From assembly GCA_964565645.1 (NCBI GenBank), contig CAZMFQ010000003.1, forward strand, positions 180,514 to 244,513: 64,000 bases of DNA. The letters are read 5' to 3'. Below, one piece after another: positions 36,227 through 46,495 of this stretch (the stretch's first letter is position 1; each line of letters opens with the position of its first letter). The notes below the pieces were generated by a model. The model did not search any database. It saw only the letters and a program-made list of their open reading frames with translations, and had not been told where the DNA came from. Made by a program: the position numbers and the translations under genes. Source of the stretch: JAHIQC01 sp964565645. Its GTDB lineage: Bacteria > Actinomycetota > Coriobacteriia > Anaerosomatales > JAHIQC01.

Positions 36227-36595
36227 CTAGACGCTGGTGACAGCCTCGACCACGAACGCCACAGCCCTGCCCGAACGCTCGGAGATCAGCTTCTCGATGG
36301 CTTCGCCGTCCGTAACGGCACCCGCCTTGATCGCCTCGATCTCCGCATCCACCTCTTTGAGCACCTTCTTCTCGTGCTCTGCGGCGAGCCGGGTGCCCTC
36401 ATCCTCGGCTGCCTGAACGACCTCCACCGCCTTCTTGCGCGCAGTGGCGACGATCTCCTCGGCCTCCTTCTTGGCCGCAAGGACCCGCCCGGAGATCTCC
36501 ATCTCCTTTTCGCGGATCAGATGCAACGGTGAGTTGGCGTCGCGAGACACAGTGTCCTGATGGAACTGGATCTCCTCGAGAACCTTCTCCTCCAC
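36227..36595 (-). CDS. V/A-type ATPase subunit G/H (peripheral stalk)
   Basis: 122-residue coiled-coil protein that pairs with subunit E in the outer stalk. Heptads run from REKEMEISGRVLAAKKEAEEIVATARKK to HEKKVLKEVDAE. The GTG start has AAGGGGG seven bases upstream. It is the first gene of the operon; 159 bases separate it from alr. That spacer contains GGGGTACC-type repeats but no clear -35/-10 pair. Confidence 0.85.
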   Translation of the reverse strand: MEEKVLEEIQFHQDTVSRDANSPLHLIREKEMEISGRVLAAKKEAEEIVATARKKAVEVVQAAEDEGTRLAAEHEKKVLKEVDAEIEAIKAGAVTDGEAIEKLISERSGRAVAFVVEAVTSV

Positions 36596-36754
36596 CTGAG
36601 TACCCCCTTGTTCGCAGACCGGAGAATCGCTGCGCGCGAGAAGCGCGAAACAGCCGCTCAGTCGTGCATTTCGACGAAGGGGTACCCCCTCCTGCTAATC
36701 CGCTCAGAACTAGCGAAAAAACTCACATGGGGGGCTGCCGAGGAGTCCGCGGGC

Positions 36755-37876
36755 TCAGATGTAGCGGCGCTCCAGGCGCATCCCGAACCCGCAGGCGAGT
36801 TCGTAGTTGATGGTGCCCGCTGCGTCGGCCAGCTCGTCCATAAGGATGGTCTCCGACCCCTGAGAGCCGACGATGACGGCGGGTTCACCTATACGGAACG
36901 AGGAGCCTCTTGGCAGCTCGATCATGAACTGGTCCATGCAGACACGGCCGACCTGCTCGCAGCGCTTGCCCCCCACAAGGACGGAGAAGTGGTTCGACAG
37001 CACGCGGTGCACGCCGTCGGCGTAGCCGAGCGGCAACGTCCCGATCAGAGCGGGAGCGGCCGCACGCCACGTGAGCCCGTAGGAGACGCCCTCACCCATC
37101 GCGATGCGCTTGACGAACGACAGGCGGGCCTTGATGGCCATGGCGGGGCGCAGGTCGATCCTGCCGTATGTGGACCTGTCCGGGTGCAGGCCGTAGATCG
37201 CGATGCCGCACCGCACCATATGGAAGTGTGCGTCCGGGTGCAGGATGGTCCCGGCGGAGTTCGCCGCATGGACGATCCCCGGGTCGACCCCTTCGTCCCG
37301 CATCCGCTCCAAGGCCGTCTTGAACCGCTCCATCTGACGCTCGAAGTCCCAGTCCCCCGGCACGTCCGCGGTCGCGAAGTGCGTCATCGTGCCCTCATGA
37401 ACAAGCCCGGGGAAGCCCTTGAGCGATGAGACGAACTCGGCGGCCTCCTCTGCTCGGACGCCGATACGGTTCATGCCGGTGTCGATCTTGAGGTGGAACA
37501 CAGCCTCGATGCCGGATGCAGCAGCCTGACGGCCGAGCTCGACCGCGAACTCCCGGGTCGTGACCGTGGGAATGAGTCCGTGCTCGATGATCTCCGGTAT
37601 CGCCTCGACCGGCGGCTCCGAAAGGAGATGCAGCGGCGCGCGAAGGCCCGCCTCCCGCAGCTCGACCGCCTCGCGTAGCGTCGCGACGCCGAGCCGGTCC
37701 GCTCCGTACGCGAGGGCGGTGCGCGCGACATTCACGGCGCCGTGCCCGTAGCCGTCCGCCTTGACGACCGCCATGAACAGGGTGCCCTGAGGTGTGAGGC
37801 CCTTGAGGGCGCGGATGTTGTGAGCGACGGCCTTCAGGTCGATCTCGGCGTGCGCCGCGCGGACGATCGGCTCCAC
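36755..37876 (-). CDS. alr: Alanine racemase
   Basis: PLP enzyme that makes D-alanine for peptidoglycan. The 373 residues contain the PLP lysine in VVKADGYGHG near residue 40, the RCGIAIYGLHP block and the second catalytic residue in EGVSYGLTWRA near 270. It is the last gene of the glmS-acpS-nnrDE-CBS-alr cluster, starting five bases after the CBS gene. In many bacteria alr and the t6A genes are neighbours; here they are separated by the V-ATPase operon. Confidence 0.96.
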   Translation of the reverse strand: MEPIVRAAHAEIDLKAVAHNIRALKGLTPQGTLFMAVVKADGYGHGAVNVARTALAYGADRLGVATLREAVELREAGLRAPLHLLSEPPVEAIPEIIEHGLIPTVTTREFAVELGRQAAASGIEAVFHLKIDTGMNRIGVRAEEAAEFVSSLKGFPGLVHEGTMTHFATADVPGDWDFERQMERFKTALERMRDEGVDPGIVHAANSAGTILHPDAHFHMVRCGIAIYGLHPDRSTYGRIDLRPAMAIKARLSFVKRIAMGEGVSYGLTWRAAAPALIGTLPLGYADGVHRVLSNHFSVLVGGKRCEQVGRVCMDQFMIELPRGSSFRIGEPAVIVGSQGSETILMDELADAAGTINYELACGFGMRLERRYI

Positions 37877-37881
37877 GTGGG

Positions 37882-38343
37882 CTACTCCTCGGCGAGCAGA
37901 GAGCGGACCACGTCGGACTTGCTGACCACGCCGACGAGCTTCTCGCCCTCCAGGACCGGAAGCCTGCTCACCTCGCGCTCCACGAGGAGCGTTGCGGCGT
38001 CCTCGACCGGCGCGTCGGCCTGCACCGTTATGGGGTCGGTCGTCATGACGGCGCGCACGTCCGCGGCGACGGCCTTCTTGAGCTCGGCCTCGAAGCGGGC
38101 GGTGGCCGGTGGGTACATGATGAAGCCGTCGAGCAGATGGAGGTAGGTCGGGAACTCGAGTTTGACGTCCTGCATGATCAGGTCACCCTCGGTGACGATG
38201 CCGATGAGGCGATCGTTCTCGAGCACCGGCAGTGCGCCGATGCGGTTGTCGACCATCAGGTGTGCCGCCTCGGTGACCGTCTGTTCGGGAGTCACCGTGA
38301 GGGGATCTTTGGACATGATGTCCCTGACCTTGAGTTCTGCCAT
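37882..38343 (-). CDS. CBS-domain pair protein
   Basis: Stand-alone regulatory protein of 153 residues consisting of two CBS domains (about 1-58 and 92-150) around a 30-residue helical insert. The first opens LKVRDIMSKDPLTVTPEQTV and the second VRAVMTTDPITVQADAPV. CBS pairs bind adenine nucleotides or SAM and regulate enzymes or channels; the partner here is unknown, but its position between nnrDE and alr suggests a link to metabolite repair or cell-wall supply. ATG at 38343 is preferred over 38355. Confidence 0.85.
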   Translation of the reverse strand: MAELKVRDIMSKDPLTVTPEQTVTEAAHLMVDNRIGALPVLENDRLIGIVTEGDLIMQDVKLEFPTYLHLLDGFIMYPPATARFEAELKKAVAADVRAVMTTDPITVQADAPVEDAATLLVEREVSRLPVLEGEKLVGVVSKSDVVRSLLAEE

Positions 38344-38359
38344 GTTCTGTCGCACCTTC

Positions 38360-39928
38360 CTATGTGGCCGACGCGTCGTGCGCGTCCGGCGAGCTGGTTC
38401 CAGAATAGCCGAGGAGCTCCATCATCGCTCGCGGAAGATACGACGGGACATCCTCGGCTGTCACGCATCGCTCTGTGAGCTCGGCGGCCGCGTGGTCACC
38501 CGCACGCCCGTGGAGATACGCGCCGAGCGCGCCGGCCTCGAGTGGCTCGAGCCCTTGGGCGAGCAGCGAACCGCACATCCCCGCAAGCACATCCCCGGTG
38601 CCGGCGGTGGCGAGCGCCGGCCCTCCCGATGTATTGAGGACCTGCCGGCCCCGGCTGCTCACGATGGTGTGAGCGCCCTTGAGCACGCAGGCGAGTCGCG
38701 GTCCGGTCAGCTTCGCGCCGAAGCCGGGGCGGTCGGACTGGACCTCGGCGACCTCGGTCTCGAGAAGCCGGGCGAGTTCGCCGGGGTGCGGCGTGACGAT
38801 GGTCGGAGCGATGCGGGCGAGGATGGCGTCTCGGCTGTCGATCATGGCGTTCAGGCCGTCTGCGTCGATGACGAGCGGCGCCGTGAGTTCGGCGACGAGC
38901 CGCCGCACCACGAGGACCGCGCCATGGGCGACGGTCAGGCCCGGACCCAGCACCACCGCGTCCGACTCGCGCGCCACGTCGAGTATCTCCTCGGCCGCCT
39001 TCGAAGCCAGTGTTCGCGAGGGGTTCTCCGCGAGCGCCATCACGACCACTGAGGGCAGTCGCGTCTGGATGATGGGCGCGATCGATTCGGGCACCGCGAG
39101 TGTGACGAACCCGGCGCCCGAGCGTTGAGCGCCCATAGCGGCGAGGATCGCGGCCCCCGGATACGCGCCCGATCCGGCGACGATGAGCACGCGCCCCCGG
39201 GTGTTCTTGTGCACGTCCCGCGGATGGCGGGGCAGCGATGCAGCGTAGTCTGAGGGGTCCCAGACCTCGAGATCGCCCGGCTCCCCGATCATCTCCCACG
39301 GGATCCCGATGTCGGCGACGACCACCTCGCCCGCGCGCTGGGCACCGGGATAGAGCAGAAGACCGCGCTTCTCCGCGGAGAACGTGACCGTCGCATCGGC
39401 GCGTACGGCATGGCCCGGCACGCCGCCGGTATCAGCGATCACTCCGGATGGCATGTCGGCGGAGATGATGGTGGCTCCCGAAGCGTTCATCGCCTCGATC
39501 CAGGTGATGAACGGCTGCCGAACAGGACCCGACAGCCCGATGCCGAGGAGCGCATCCACGACGCAGGCGCTGTCGGAAAGCGCGTCCGGCTCCAATGTGC
39601 CCTCGACGACTCGCACCCGGACGCCCGCCTCGTGCGCAGCGCGCGCCGCGTCGCCGGCGACACCGTCCAGCGTGAGAGGGTCGACCGGGCTGACAACGGT
39701 GACCTCGCGCCCGCGGCCCGCCAGCTCGGTCGCCGCGACCCAGCCGTCTCCGCCGTTGTTGCCCTTGCCGGCGACGACCCCGACAGACCCGTACGGGACC
39801 CGCAGGGCGACCTCGTCGGCGAGCGCGCGCCCGGCACGATCCATGAGTTCTCCGAGGCTCACGCCCTGCTCTCGGACCGCACGCTCCTCGGCGCGCCTCG
39901 CCGCGTCCTGTGTCAGGGCGTATCGCAC
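38360..39928 (-). CDS. nnrDE: Bifunctional NAD(P)H-hydrate epimerase/dehydratase
   Basis: Repairs damaged NADH/NADPH hydrates. The N-terminal half (1 to about 220) is the YjeF_N epimerase with GKGNNGGDGWVAA. The C-terminal half (about 230-510) is the ADP-dependent dehydratase, a ribokinase-like fold with LIVAGSGAYPGAAILAA, VVLGPGL, PHPGELARLL and ATAGTGDVLAGM. The 522-residue fusion is the usual actinobacterial and enterobacterial form. The last 15 residues are Ser/Asp-rich and not conserved. Confidence 0.95.
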   Translation of the reverse strand: MRYALTQDAARRAEERAVREQGVSLGELMDRAGRALADEVALRVPYGSVGVVAGKGNNGGDGWVAATELAGRGREVTVVSPVDPLTLDGVAGDAARAAHEAGVRVRVVEGTLEPDALSDSACVVDALLGIGLSGPVRQPFITWIEAMNASGATIISADMPSGVIADTGGVPGHAVRADATVTFSAEKRGLLLYPGAQRAGEVVVADIGIPWEMIGEPGDLEVWDPSDYAASLPRHPRDVHKNTRGRVLIVAGSGAYPGAAILAAMGAQRSGAGFVTLAVPESIAPIIQTRLPSVVVMALAENPSRTLASKAAEEILDVARESDAVVLGPGLTVAHGAVLVVRRLVAELTAPLVIDADGLNAMIDSRDAILARIAPTIVTPHPGELARLLETEVAEVQSDRPGFGAKLTGPRLACVLKGAHTIVSSRGRQVLNTSGGPALATAGTGDVLAGMCGSLLAQGLEPLEAGALGAYLHGRAGDHAAAELTERCVTAEDVPSYLPRAMMELLGYSGTSSPDAHDASAT

Positions 39929-39985
39929 CAGGCCTCCTCGTGTCGCGAGAACGTTCGATGGCGGACACCGCGCCGGGAGTTCGGC

Positions 39986-40558
39986 TTAGCGAGCGCCGGG
40001 CCCCTGATCCTGTGTATCACCACGGGGTTCATCCCCGTTTTCGGCCCGGACGTCGACCTCGTCGAGCATCGCGCGCGCCTCTTTGAAGTTCGCAGCGAGC
40101 ACGGCCATCGGATCCACGGGCGTCTCTTTGGGCTTGGGACGATGCGCCTCGGTCATGGCGACGGCCGAGGCCACCGCGGTGGTGTGGGTGAACGACAGGG
40201 AGAGGTGGAGCTCGACGACGCCCCGTTCCGCGGCGACCTCGGCGGCGCGACCGTACAGGACGGGGACCGGTCGCCCGCTCTCGTCGCGCATCACCTCGAC
40301 GTCTTTGAACCGCATGCCGGAGAACCCGGTACCGAGCGCTTTGAGCACGGCTTCCTTGGCGGCGAAGCGCATGGCGTAGTGGATCTCGGGCTTCTTGCGC
40401 TTGTCACAATAGGCTCGCTCCGCCTCGGAGAACAGCCGCTCGCGCATCGAGGGCCTGCGGTCGAGCGCGGCCTTCATCCGGTCTATCTCGACGATGTCGA
40501 CACCCAGACCACGTATGCCCACTGCCGCCTCCACCCGCGGGTCCGTCTCCTCGGCCAC
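39986..40558 (-). CDS. acpS: Holo-[acyl-carrier-protein] synthase with C-terminal extension
   Basis: Transfers phosphopantetheine from CoA to acyl carrier protein. The catalytic domain is recognisable at about 17-135: GLGVDIVEIDRM (metal Asp), FSEAERAYC, MRFAAKEAVLKALGTG and LSLSFTHTTAVASA. At 190 residues it is about 60 longer than typical AcpS (120-135). The extra tail (about 136-190) is charged, with AANFKEARAMLDE followed by a Glu/Asp/Gly-rich stretch, and looks disordered. Placed two bases after glmS. Confidence 0.92.
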   Translation of the reverse strand: MAEETDPRVEAAVGIRGLGVDIVEIDRMKAALDRRPSMRERLFSEAERAYCDKRKKPEIHYAMRFAAKEAVLKALGTGFSGMRFKDVEVMRDESGRPVPVLYGRAAEVAAERGVVELHLSLSFTHTTAVASAVAMTEAHRPKPKETPVDPMAVLAANFKEARAMLDEVDVRAENGDEPRGDTQDQGPGAR

Positions 40559-40559
40559 G

Positions 40560-42386
<1,827 letters not shown>

Positions 42387-42411
42387 ATGGAGACGTCCCT
42401 TCGGTGTGTCA

Positions 42412-42431
42412 GCGCGCGCGATCGCGCGCGC
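42412..42431. repeat. Perfect 20-bp GC palindrome upstream of the glmS ribosome-binding site
   Basis: Alternating GC with a central AT: the arm GCGCGCGCG is followed by AT and its complement. It lies 26-45 bases before the glmS ATG, next to the AAGGGA ribosome-binding site. It could form a stable mRNA hairpin or be a protein-binding site; it contains GCGATCGC. Confidence 0.8.
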
Positions 42432-42519
42432 CGGAAGCATGCTGATTCGGGTCCTCGACGTGGACACATGCCGAGGATCGGGGCACGGTGGGCCCCTGCG
42501 AAGTGAGGGAGAAACCGGA

Positions 42520-42668
42520 CCGCCACCGCTTTGTCACTGCGGTCACCCGCAGGCTTTGTCGGTGACGTCACGACTCCGGTCGAGCCGGAGAGCCATCCGC
42601 CGAATGCTTCGATAAGCTCTCTCCTCGTCGACTGGCCATCGAGACGGCCAGTCCTGGCGCTTGGTGGT
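42520..42668 (-). promoter_or_regulatory. glmS ribozyme (glucosamine-6-phosphate-activated self-cleaving riboswitch)
   Basis: In the glmS leader RNA the core landmarks appear in order. Cleavage site AAGCGCC, with cleavage expected between A42661 and G42660, leads into GGACTGGC. The joining region has GACGAGG...TTATCGAA (42615-42608) and TTCGGCGGATGG. The P4.1 stem CTGCGG-GTGA-CCGCAG (42552-42537) sits inside P4, flanked by CACCGACAAAGC and ACAAAGCGGTG. These match the Bacillus glmS ribozyme segment by segment. It lies directly upstream of glmS. In Bacillus, cleavage leaves a 5'-OH transcript that is rapidly degraded. Confidence 0.92.
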
Positions 42669-42720
42669 GCATCTGGTGTGTGCCGGCGTACCTCCTGTCG
42701 GGTCGGCTGCGCTCAGGCGC

Positions 42721-42732
42721 AGTATACCAGCC
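42721..42732 (-). promoter_or_regulatory. Extended -10 promoter of glmS
   Basis: TGG-TATACT on the minus strand (-10 at 42726-42721). No convincing -35 box is present at 17 bases. The expected start near 42714 leaves about 50 bases before the ribozyme cleavage site. Confidence 0.5.
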
Positions 42733-42824
42733 GGCGCGCCGAACCGTGGTGACGATGCGGTTACGGCCGAGATGAGAACAAGAGGGAGGCCGGGCGGGTA
42801 AGCGCGGTCCGTATCGCGTTGCCC

Positions 42825-43193
42825 CTACTCTGCAGGCGGCTTCTGCGGGCCGACGAACACCTTGCCGTCCTGCACCAGGGCCTCATACACCCGCAGTGGG
42901 CGTGGATGGCGCACGAGGTCGGCCATGCTCTTGGCCGCCCCGTGGAAGTCGGTCCACAACAGACAGCGGCCGTCGGCAAGGTCGAACTTCGACCCATGCC
43001 ACGGGCATGTGATGACGGTACCGTCCAACTCGCCCTTGGAGAGCGGGCCGTGCAGATGCGGGCAATGCGCGTCGGAGATGTAGTAGGCGCCCGCCACCCG
43101 TGTGACAAGCAAGTCGTGGTCGTCAACCCGAACGACGCTCATCGCTCCGTCCGCGAGCTCATCGACTCCCATGACCTCAAGGTACTCGCTCAT
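42825..43193 (-). CDS. Rieske [2Fe-2S] ferredoxin-like protein
   Basis: Small soluble Rieske protein, 122 residues. The cluster ligands are visible as CPHLHG and CPWHG, with the usual spacing and a SKFDLADGRCLLW strand. There is no membrane anchor or oxygenase domain, so it could be an electron carrier or a subunit of an unlinked oxygenase or NirD-like system. It stands between glmM and the glmS leader, and its partner is not in the window. Confidence 0.9.
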   Translation of the reverse strand: MSEYLEVMGVDELADGAMSVVRVDDHDLLVTRVAGAYYISDAHCPHLHGPLSKGELDGTVITCPWHGSKFDLADGRCLLWTDFHGAAKSMADLVRHPRPLRVYEALVQDGKVFVGPQKPPAE

Positions 43194-43273
43194 GCGCTGC
43201 TCCTGACCTCACAGACTGACATCTGTGTTGATGCCCGAAGCGACCGATGAGTTCACGCATGCGAGCGCAAGGA

Positions 43274-44608
43274 TCAGCCGAGCTCGCTGCGCACGACCTC
43301 CACGAGCCGATCGACGACGGCCTGAGCCTTGGCCTCATCGGCGGCCTCGACCATCACGCGGACGAGAGGCTCGGTACCTGAAGCGCGCACAAGCACCCGA
43401 CCCGTGTCGCCCAGTTCCGCCTCTGCCGACTCGATCGCCTCGGAGATCGCCGCACTGGTGACCAGGAGGGCCTTGTCCGATACGTGCACGTTCACGAGGA
43501 CCTGGGGGTAGCGGTGCATGACCTGGCGAAGCTCGGAGAGCGGAAGGTCCCGCTGCTTCATCACGGCGGCGAGTTTGAGTGCGGTGACCAGACCGTCGCC
43601 GGTGGTGTTGTGCTCGAGGAAGATGATGTGTCCCGACTGCTCGCCACCCAGTACCGCATCCATGGTCAGCATCTGCTCCAGTACGTATCGGTCACCGACC
43701 TTGGTCTTGACCACGTGGATGCCGTGCTGGCGCATGGCGACCTCAAAACCCATGTTGCTCATCACGGTACCGACGACCGTGTCGTTGCGCAGCTCGCCCT
43801 GGGCGAACATGTGCTCCGCGCAGATCGCCATGATCGCGTCGCCGTCCACCTCACGCCCGGTCTCATCCACGGCGAGCACACGATCAGCGTCGCCGTCATG
43901 AGCGATCCCGAAGTCGACTTCATGGCTTGCGACAAGGTCGGCAAGCGGTGCGAGGTTCGTGGAGCCGCAGCCGACGTTGATGTCGTTGCCGTTCCAGTCG
44001 TCATTGATGACGATCACCTTGGCGCCGAGTTCGCGGAGCGCGACCGGGGTCGCCACGGAAGCCGCGCCGTGCCCACAGTCCACCGCGATCGTGAGGCCCT
44101 CGAGATCGCACTCGATGGACTCGAGCGCATGGGCGATGTAGCGGCCCACGGCGTCGTCGACCCGTCGCACCCGACCGACTGCCGCGCCCACCGGACGCTC
44201 CCAGTCCCGCTTGCGATGCGTGAACTCCTCGATCTCGTCCTCGAGCTCGTCGGGCAGCTTGAAGCCCTCACGTGAGAAGAACTTGATGCCGTTGTACTCG
44301 GGCGGGTTGTGTGACGCGCTGATGACCACGCCGCCGTCGGCCTCGAGCGCCCGCGTCAGGTACGCGATGCCGGGGGTCGGGATCACTCCGCACACGAGCG
44401 CATCCGCTCCGCCCGAGCAGATCCCGGCGACGAGCGCCGCCTCGATCATGTCACCGCTCTTGCGGGTGTCTTTGCCGACGAGGATCCGGCCGACCCCCTT
44501 CTCGCCCAGGAAGTGCCCCGCGGCCTCACCCAGACGGAATGCGAGTTCAGGTGTTAGTTCGACGTTCGCCACACCGCGAACGCCATCGGTACCGAACAGT
44601 CGAGACAT
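43274..44608 (-). CDS. glmM: Phosphoglucosamine mutase
   Basis: Converts glucosamine 6-phosphate to glucosamine 1-phosphate, the step after GlmS. The 444 residues show the phosphoserine loop VISASHNPPEYNG near residue 96, the magnesium loop DGDADR, the sugar loop GGEQSGH and the phosphate-binding RASGTEPLVRVM near the end. It starts after the rpsI terminator, so it needs some readthrough or its own weak promoter in the 27-base gap after the hairpin; none is obvious. Confidence 0.97.
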   Translation of the reverse strand: MSRLFGTDGVRGVANVELTPELAFRLGEAAGHFLGEKGVGRILVGKDTRKSGDMIEAALVAGICSGGADALVCGVIPTPGIAYLTRALEADGGVVISASHNPPEYNGIKFFSREGFKLPDELEDEIEEFTHRKRDWERPVGAAVGRVRRVDDAVGRYIAHALESIECDLEGLTIAVDCGHGAASVATPVALRELGAKVIVINDDWNGNDINVGCGSTNLAPLADLVASHEVDFGIAHDGDADRVLAVDETGREVDGDAIMAICAEHMFAQGELRNDTVVGTVMSNMGFEVAMRQHGIHVVKTKVGDRYVLEQMLTMDAVLGGEQSGHIIFLEHNTTGDGLVTALKLAAVMKQRDLPLSELRQVMHRYPQVLVNVHVSDKALLVTSAAISEAIESAEAELGDTGRVLVRASGTEPLVRVMVEAADEAKAQAVVDRLVEVVRSELG

Positions 44609-44634
44609 CGGCCTGTCCCCCTCCAGTCAAAGCA

Positions 44635-44661
44635 AAGGGCCCGCCGCGAGGGCGGGCCCTT
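44635..44661 (-). terminator. Terminator after rpsI
   Basis: An 11-bp stem, AAGGGCCCGCC paired with its complement, with a 5-base GCGAG loop, followed on the minus strand by TTTGCTTTG. It lies between rpsI and glmM. Confidence 0.75.
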
Positions 44662-44688
44662 CTCTGTTCGAGTCGGTCCTCGCAGTTC

Positions 44689-45087
<399 letters not shown>

Positions 45088-45090
45088 GCG

Positions 45091-45525
45091 CTAACCCTCC
45101 AGCGTGATCTGACGCGGCTTCTGAGCCTCGTGCGGATGCTCAGGGCCCGCATAGACCTTGAGCTTCATGCCCATGGCGCGACCGAGCGTGTTCTTGGGGA
45201 GCATGCCCTTCACGGAGCGCTCGATGACGCGCCCGGGGTTCTTCTTGAGGGCGACGGCGATCGGGGTCTTCTTCAGACCGCCGGGAAAGCCGCTGTGGCG
45301 ATAGCTCGCCTTGTCGTTCATCTTGTTGCCGGTCAGCCGGATCTTCTCGGCGTTGATGACGATGACGAAATCGCCGGTGTCAACATGCGGAGTGTACTGC
45401 GGCTTGTTCTTGCCCTTCAGGATCGTCGCGACCTGGCTGGCAAGACGACCCAGCACCATGTCGGTGGCGTCGACGAGCAGCCACTCGCGCTCGACTTCGC
45501 CCGGCTTGGCGTGGTAGGTCTTCAC
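45091..45525 (-). CDS. rplM: Ribosomal protein L13
   Basis: Large-subunit assembly protein, 144 residues (WLLVDATDMVLGRLASQVA near the start, GKNKPQYTPHVDTGDFVIVIN). The GTG at 45525 (VKTYHAKPGE) is chosen because TTTGGAGGACCA precedes it. A longer frame from 45582 lies inside the leader RNA. Confidence 0.97.
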   Translation of the reverse strand: MKTYHAKPGEVEREWLLVDATDMVLGRLASQVATILKGKNKPQYTPHVDTGDFVIVINAEKIRLTGNKMNDKASYRHSGFPGGLKKTPIAVALKKNPGRVIERSVKGMLPKNTLGRAMGMKLKVYAGPEHPHEAQKPRQITLEG

Positions 45526-45594
45526 TGGTCCTCCAAATGACGTGTCGTTCTCGTGTTCGTCTGAGCTTTCACGGGGCTTCAAGCGAACCCTGTA

Positions 45595-45623
45595 ACTATA
45601 GCCACCGTCTTTGAGTGCGTCAA
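45595..45623 (-). promoter_or_regulatory. Strong promoter of rplM-rpsI
   Basis: TTGACG (45623-45618), exactly 17 bases, TATAGT (45600-45595), reading the minus strand. The start near 45588 gives a leader of about 63 bases. This is the best -35/-10 pair in the window. Confidence 0.8.
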
Positions 45624-45708
45624 CATTAACACGCTCCCGGGCGTGTCTATGCCCTGCCGAGGAGCCGGAGCGGTCGCTGTCGACAGCGGGAGACAGTGCC
45701 TGGCGGCA

Positions 45709-46485
45709 TCACAGCCAACACTCCTCGGCGTAGTCGACGTGCCAGAGCGTCAAGCCGCAGGCAGGCGCCGTCGGCCCCGCCGCCGACCTGTCGCAGGCCG
45801 CACGTGCCTCGCCCAGCCAGGCAGGGGCCCGACGCCCGGAACCGACCTCCACGAGACTCCCCACGATCACGCGGACCATGGAATGCAGGAAGGCGTTGCC
45901 GACGACCCGCACGACCAGGCAGTGCTCCCCCATCTGCACGTCCGGATCGATGACCACGAGTTCGAGTGTTCGAACGGTCGACCTGTCCTTGGCCGACTCC
46001 GTCACGCAGAAGGACCTGAAGTCATGCTCGCCGATCAGGTCCGCCGCCGCTTCGCGCATCTCGGACAGGTCGAGAGCCGTCTTCACCCACCAGGCGTGCC
46101 GGGCCAGGAACACGGGCGGCACCGGCCCCGGCACGATGCGGTATCGGTACTCACGTGCGGTGGCGTCGAAACGCGCCGAGAACCCCGGTCGGGCGCGGCG
46201 CACCTCCTGCACGGCGATGTCGGGGCCGGTGAGCGCGTTGAGTGAACGGATCAGAGCGTGGGTGTCCAGTCCGGCGGGTGCCGAGAAACTCATGACCTGG
46301 CCGAGTGCGTGGACCCCCGCATCGGTGCGCCCGGCCCCGGTGGTCCCGATGGACTCACGCAGGGACGTCGCCAGAGCTTCCTCGACCTCACCCTGGACCG
46401 TTCGCAGTCCGGGCTGGCGCGCAAAGCCCGCGAAGCCCGTTCCGTCGTAGGCGAGCATGATCGAATAGGTGTCGGTATCCACCAC
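45709..46485 (-). CDS. truA: tRNA pseudouridine(38-40) synthase TruA
   Basis: Isomerises uridines 38-40 of tRNA anticodon arms. The 258 residues contain the catalytic aspartate in GAGRTDAGVHALGQV near residue 52 and the family YDGTGFAGFARQPG opening. It follows ecfT by ten bases and ends upstream of the rplM promoter. Confidence 0.96.
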   Translation of the reverse strand: MVDTDTYSIMLAYDGTGFAGFARQPGLRTVQGEVEEALATSLRESIGTTGAGRTDAGVHALGQVMSFSAPAGLDTHALIRSLNALTGPDIAVQEVRRARPGFSARFDATAREYRYRIVPGPVPPVFLARHAWWVKTALDLSEMREAAADLIGEHDFRSFCVTESAKDRSTVRTLELVVIDPDVQMGEHCLVVRVVGNAFLHSMVRVIVGSLVEVGSGRRAPAWLGEARAACDRSAAGPTAPACGLTLWHVDYAEECWL

Positions 46486-46495
46486 GGCTCCTCGG

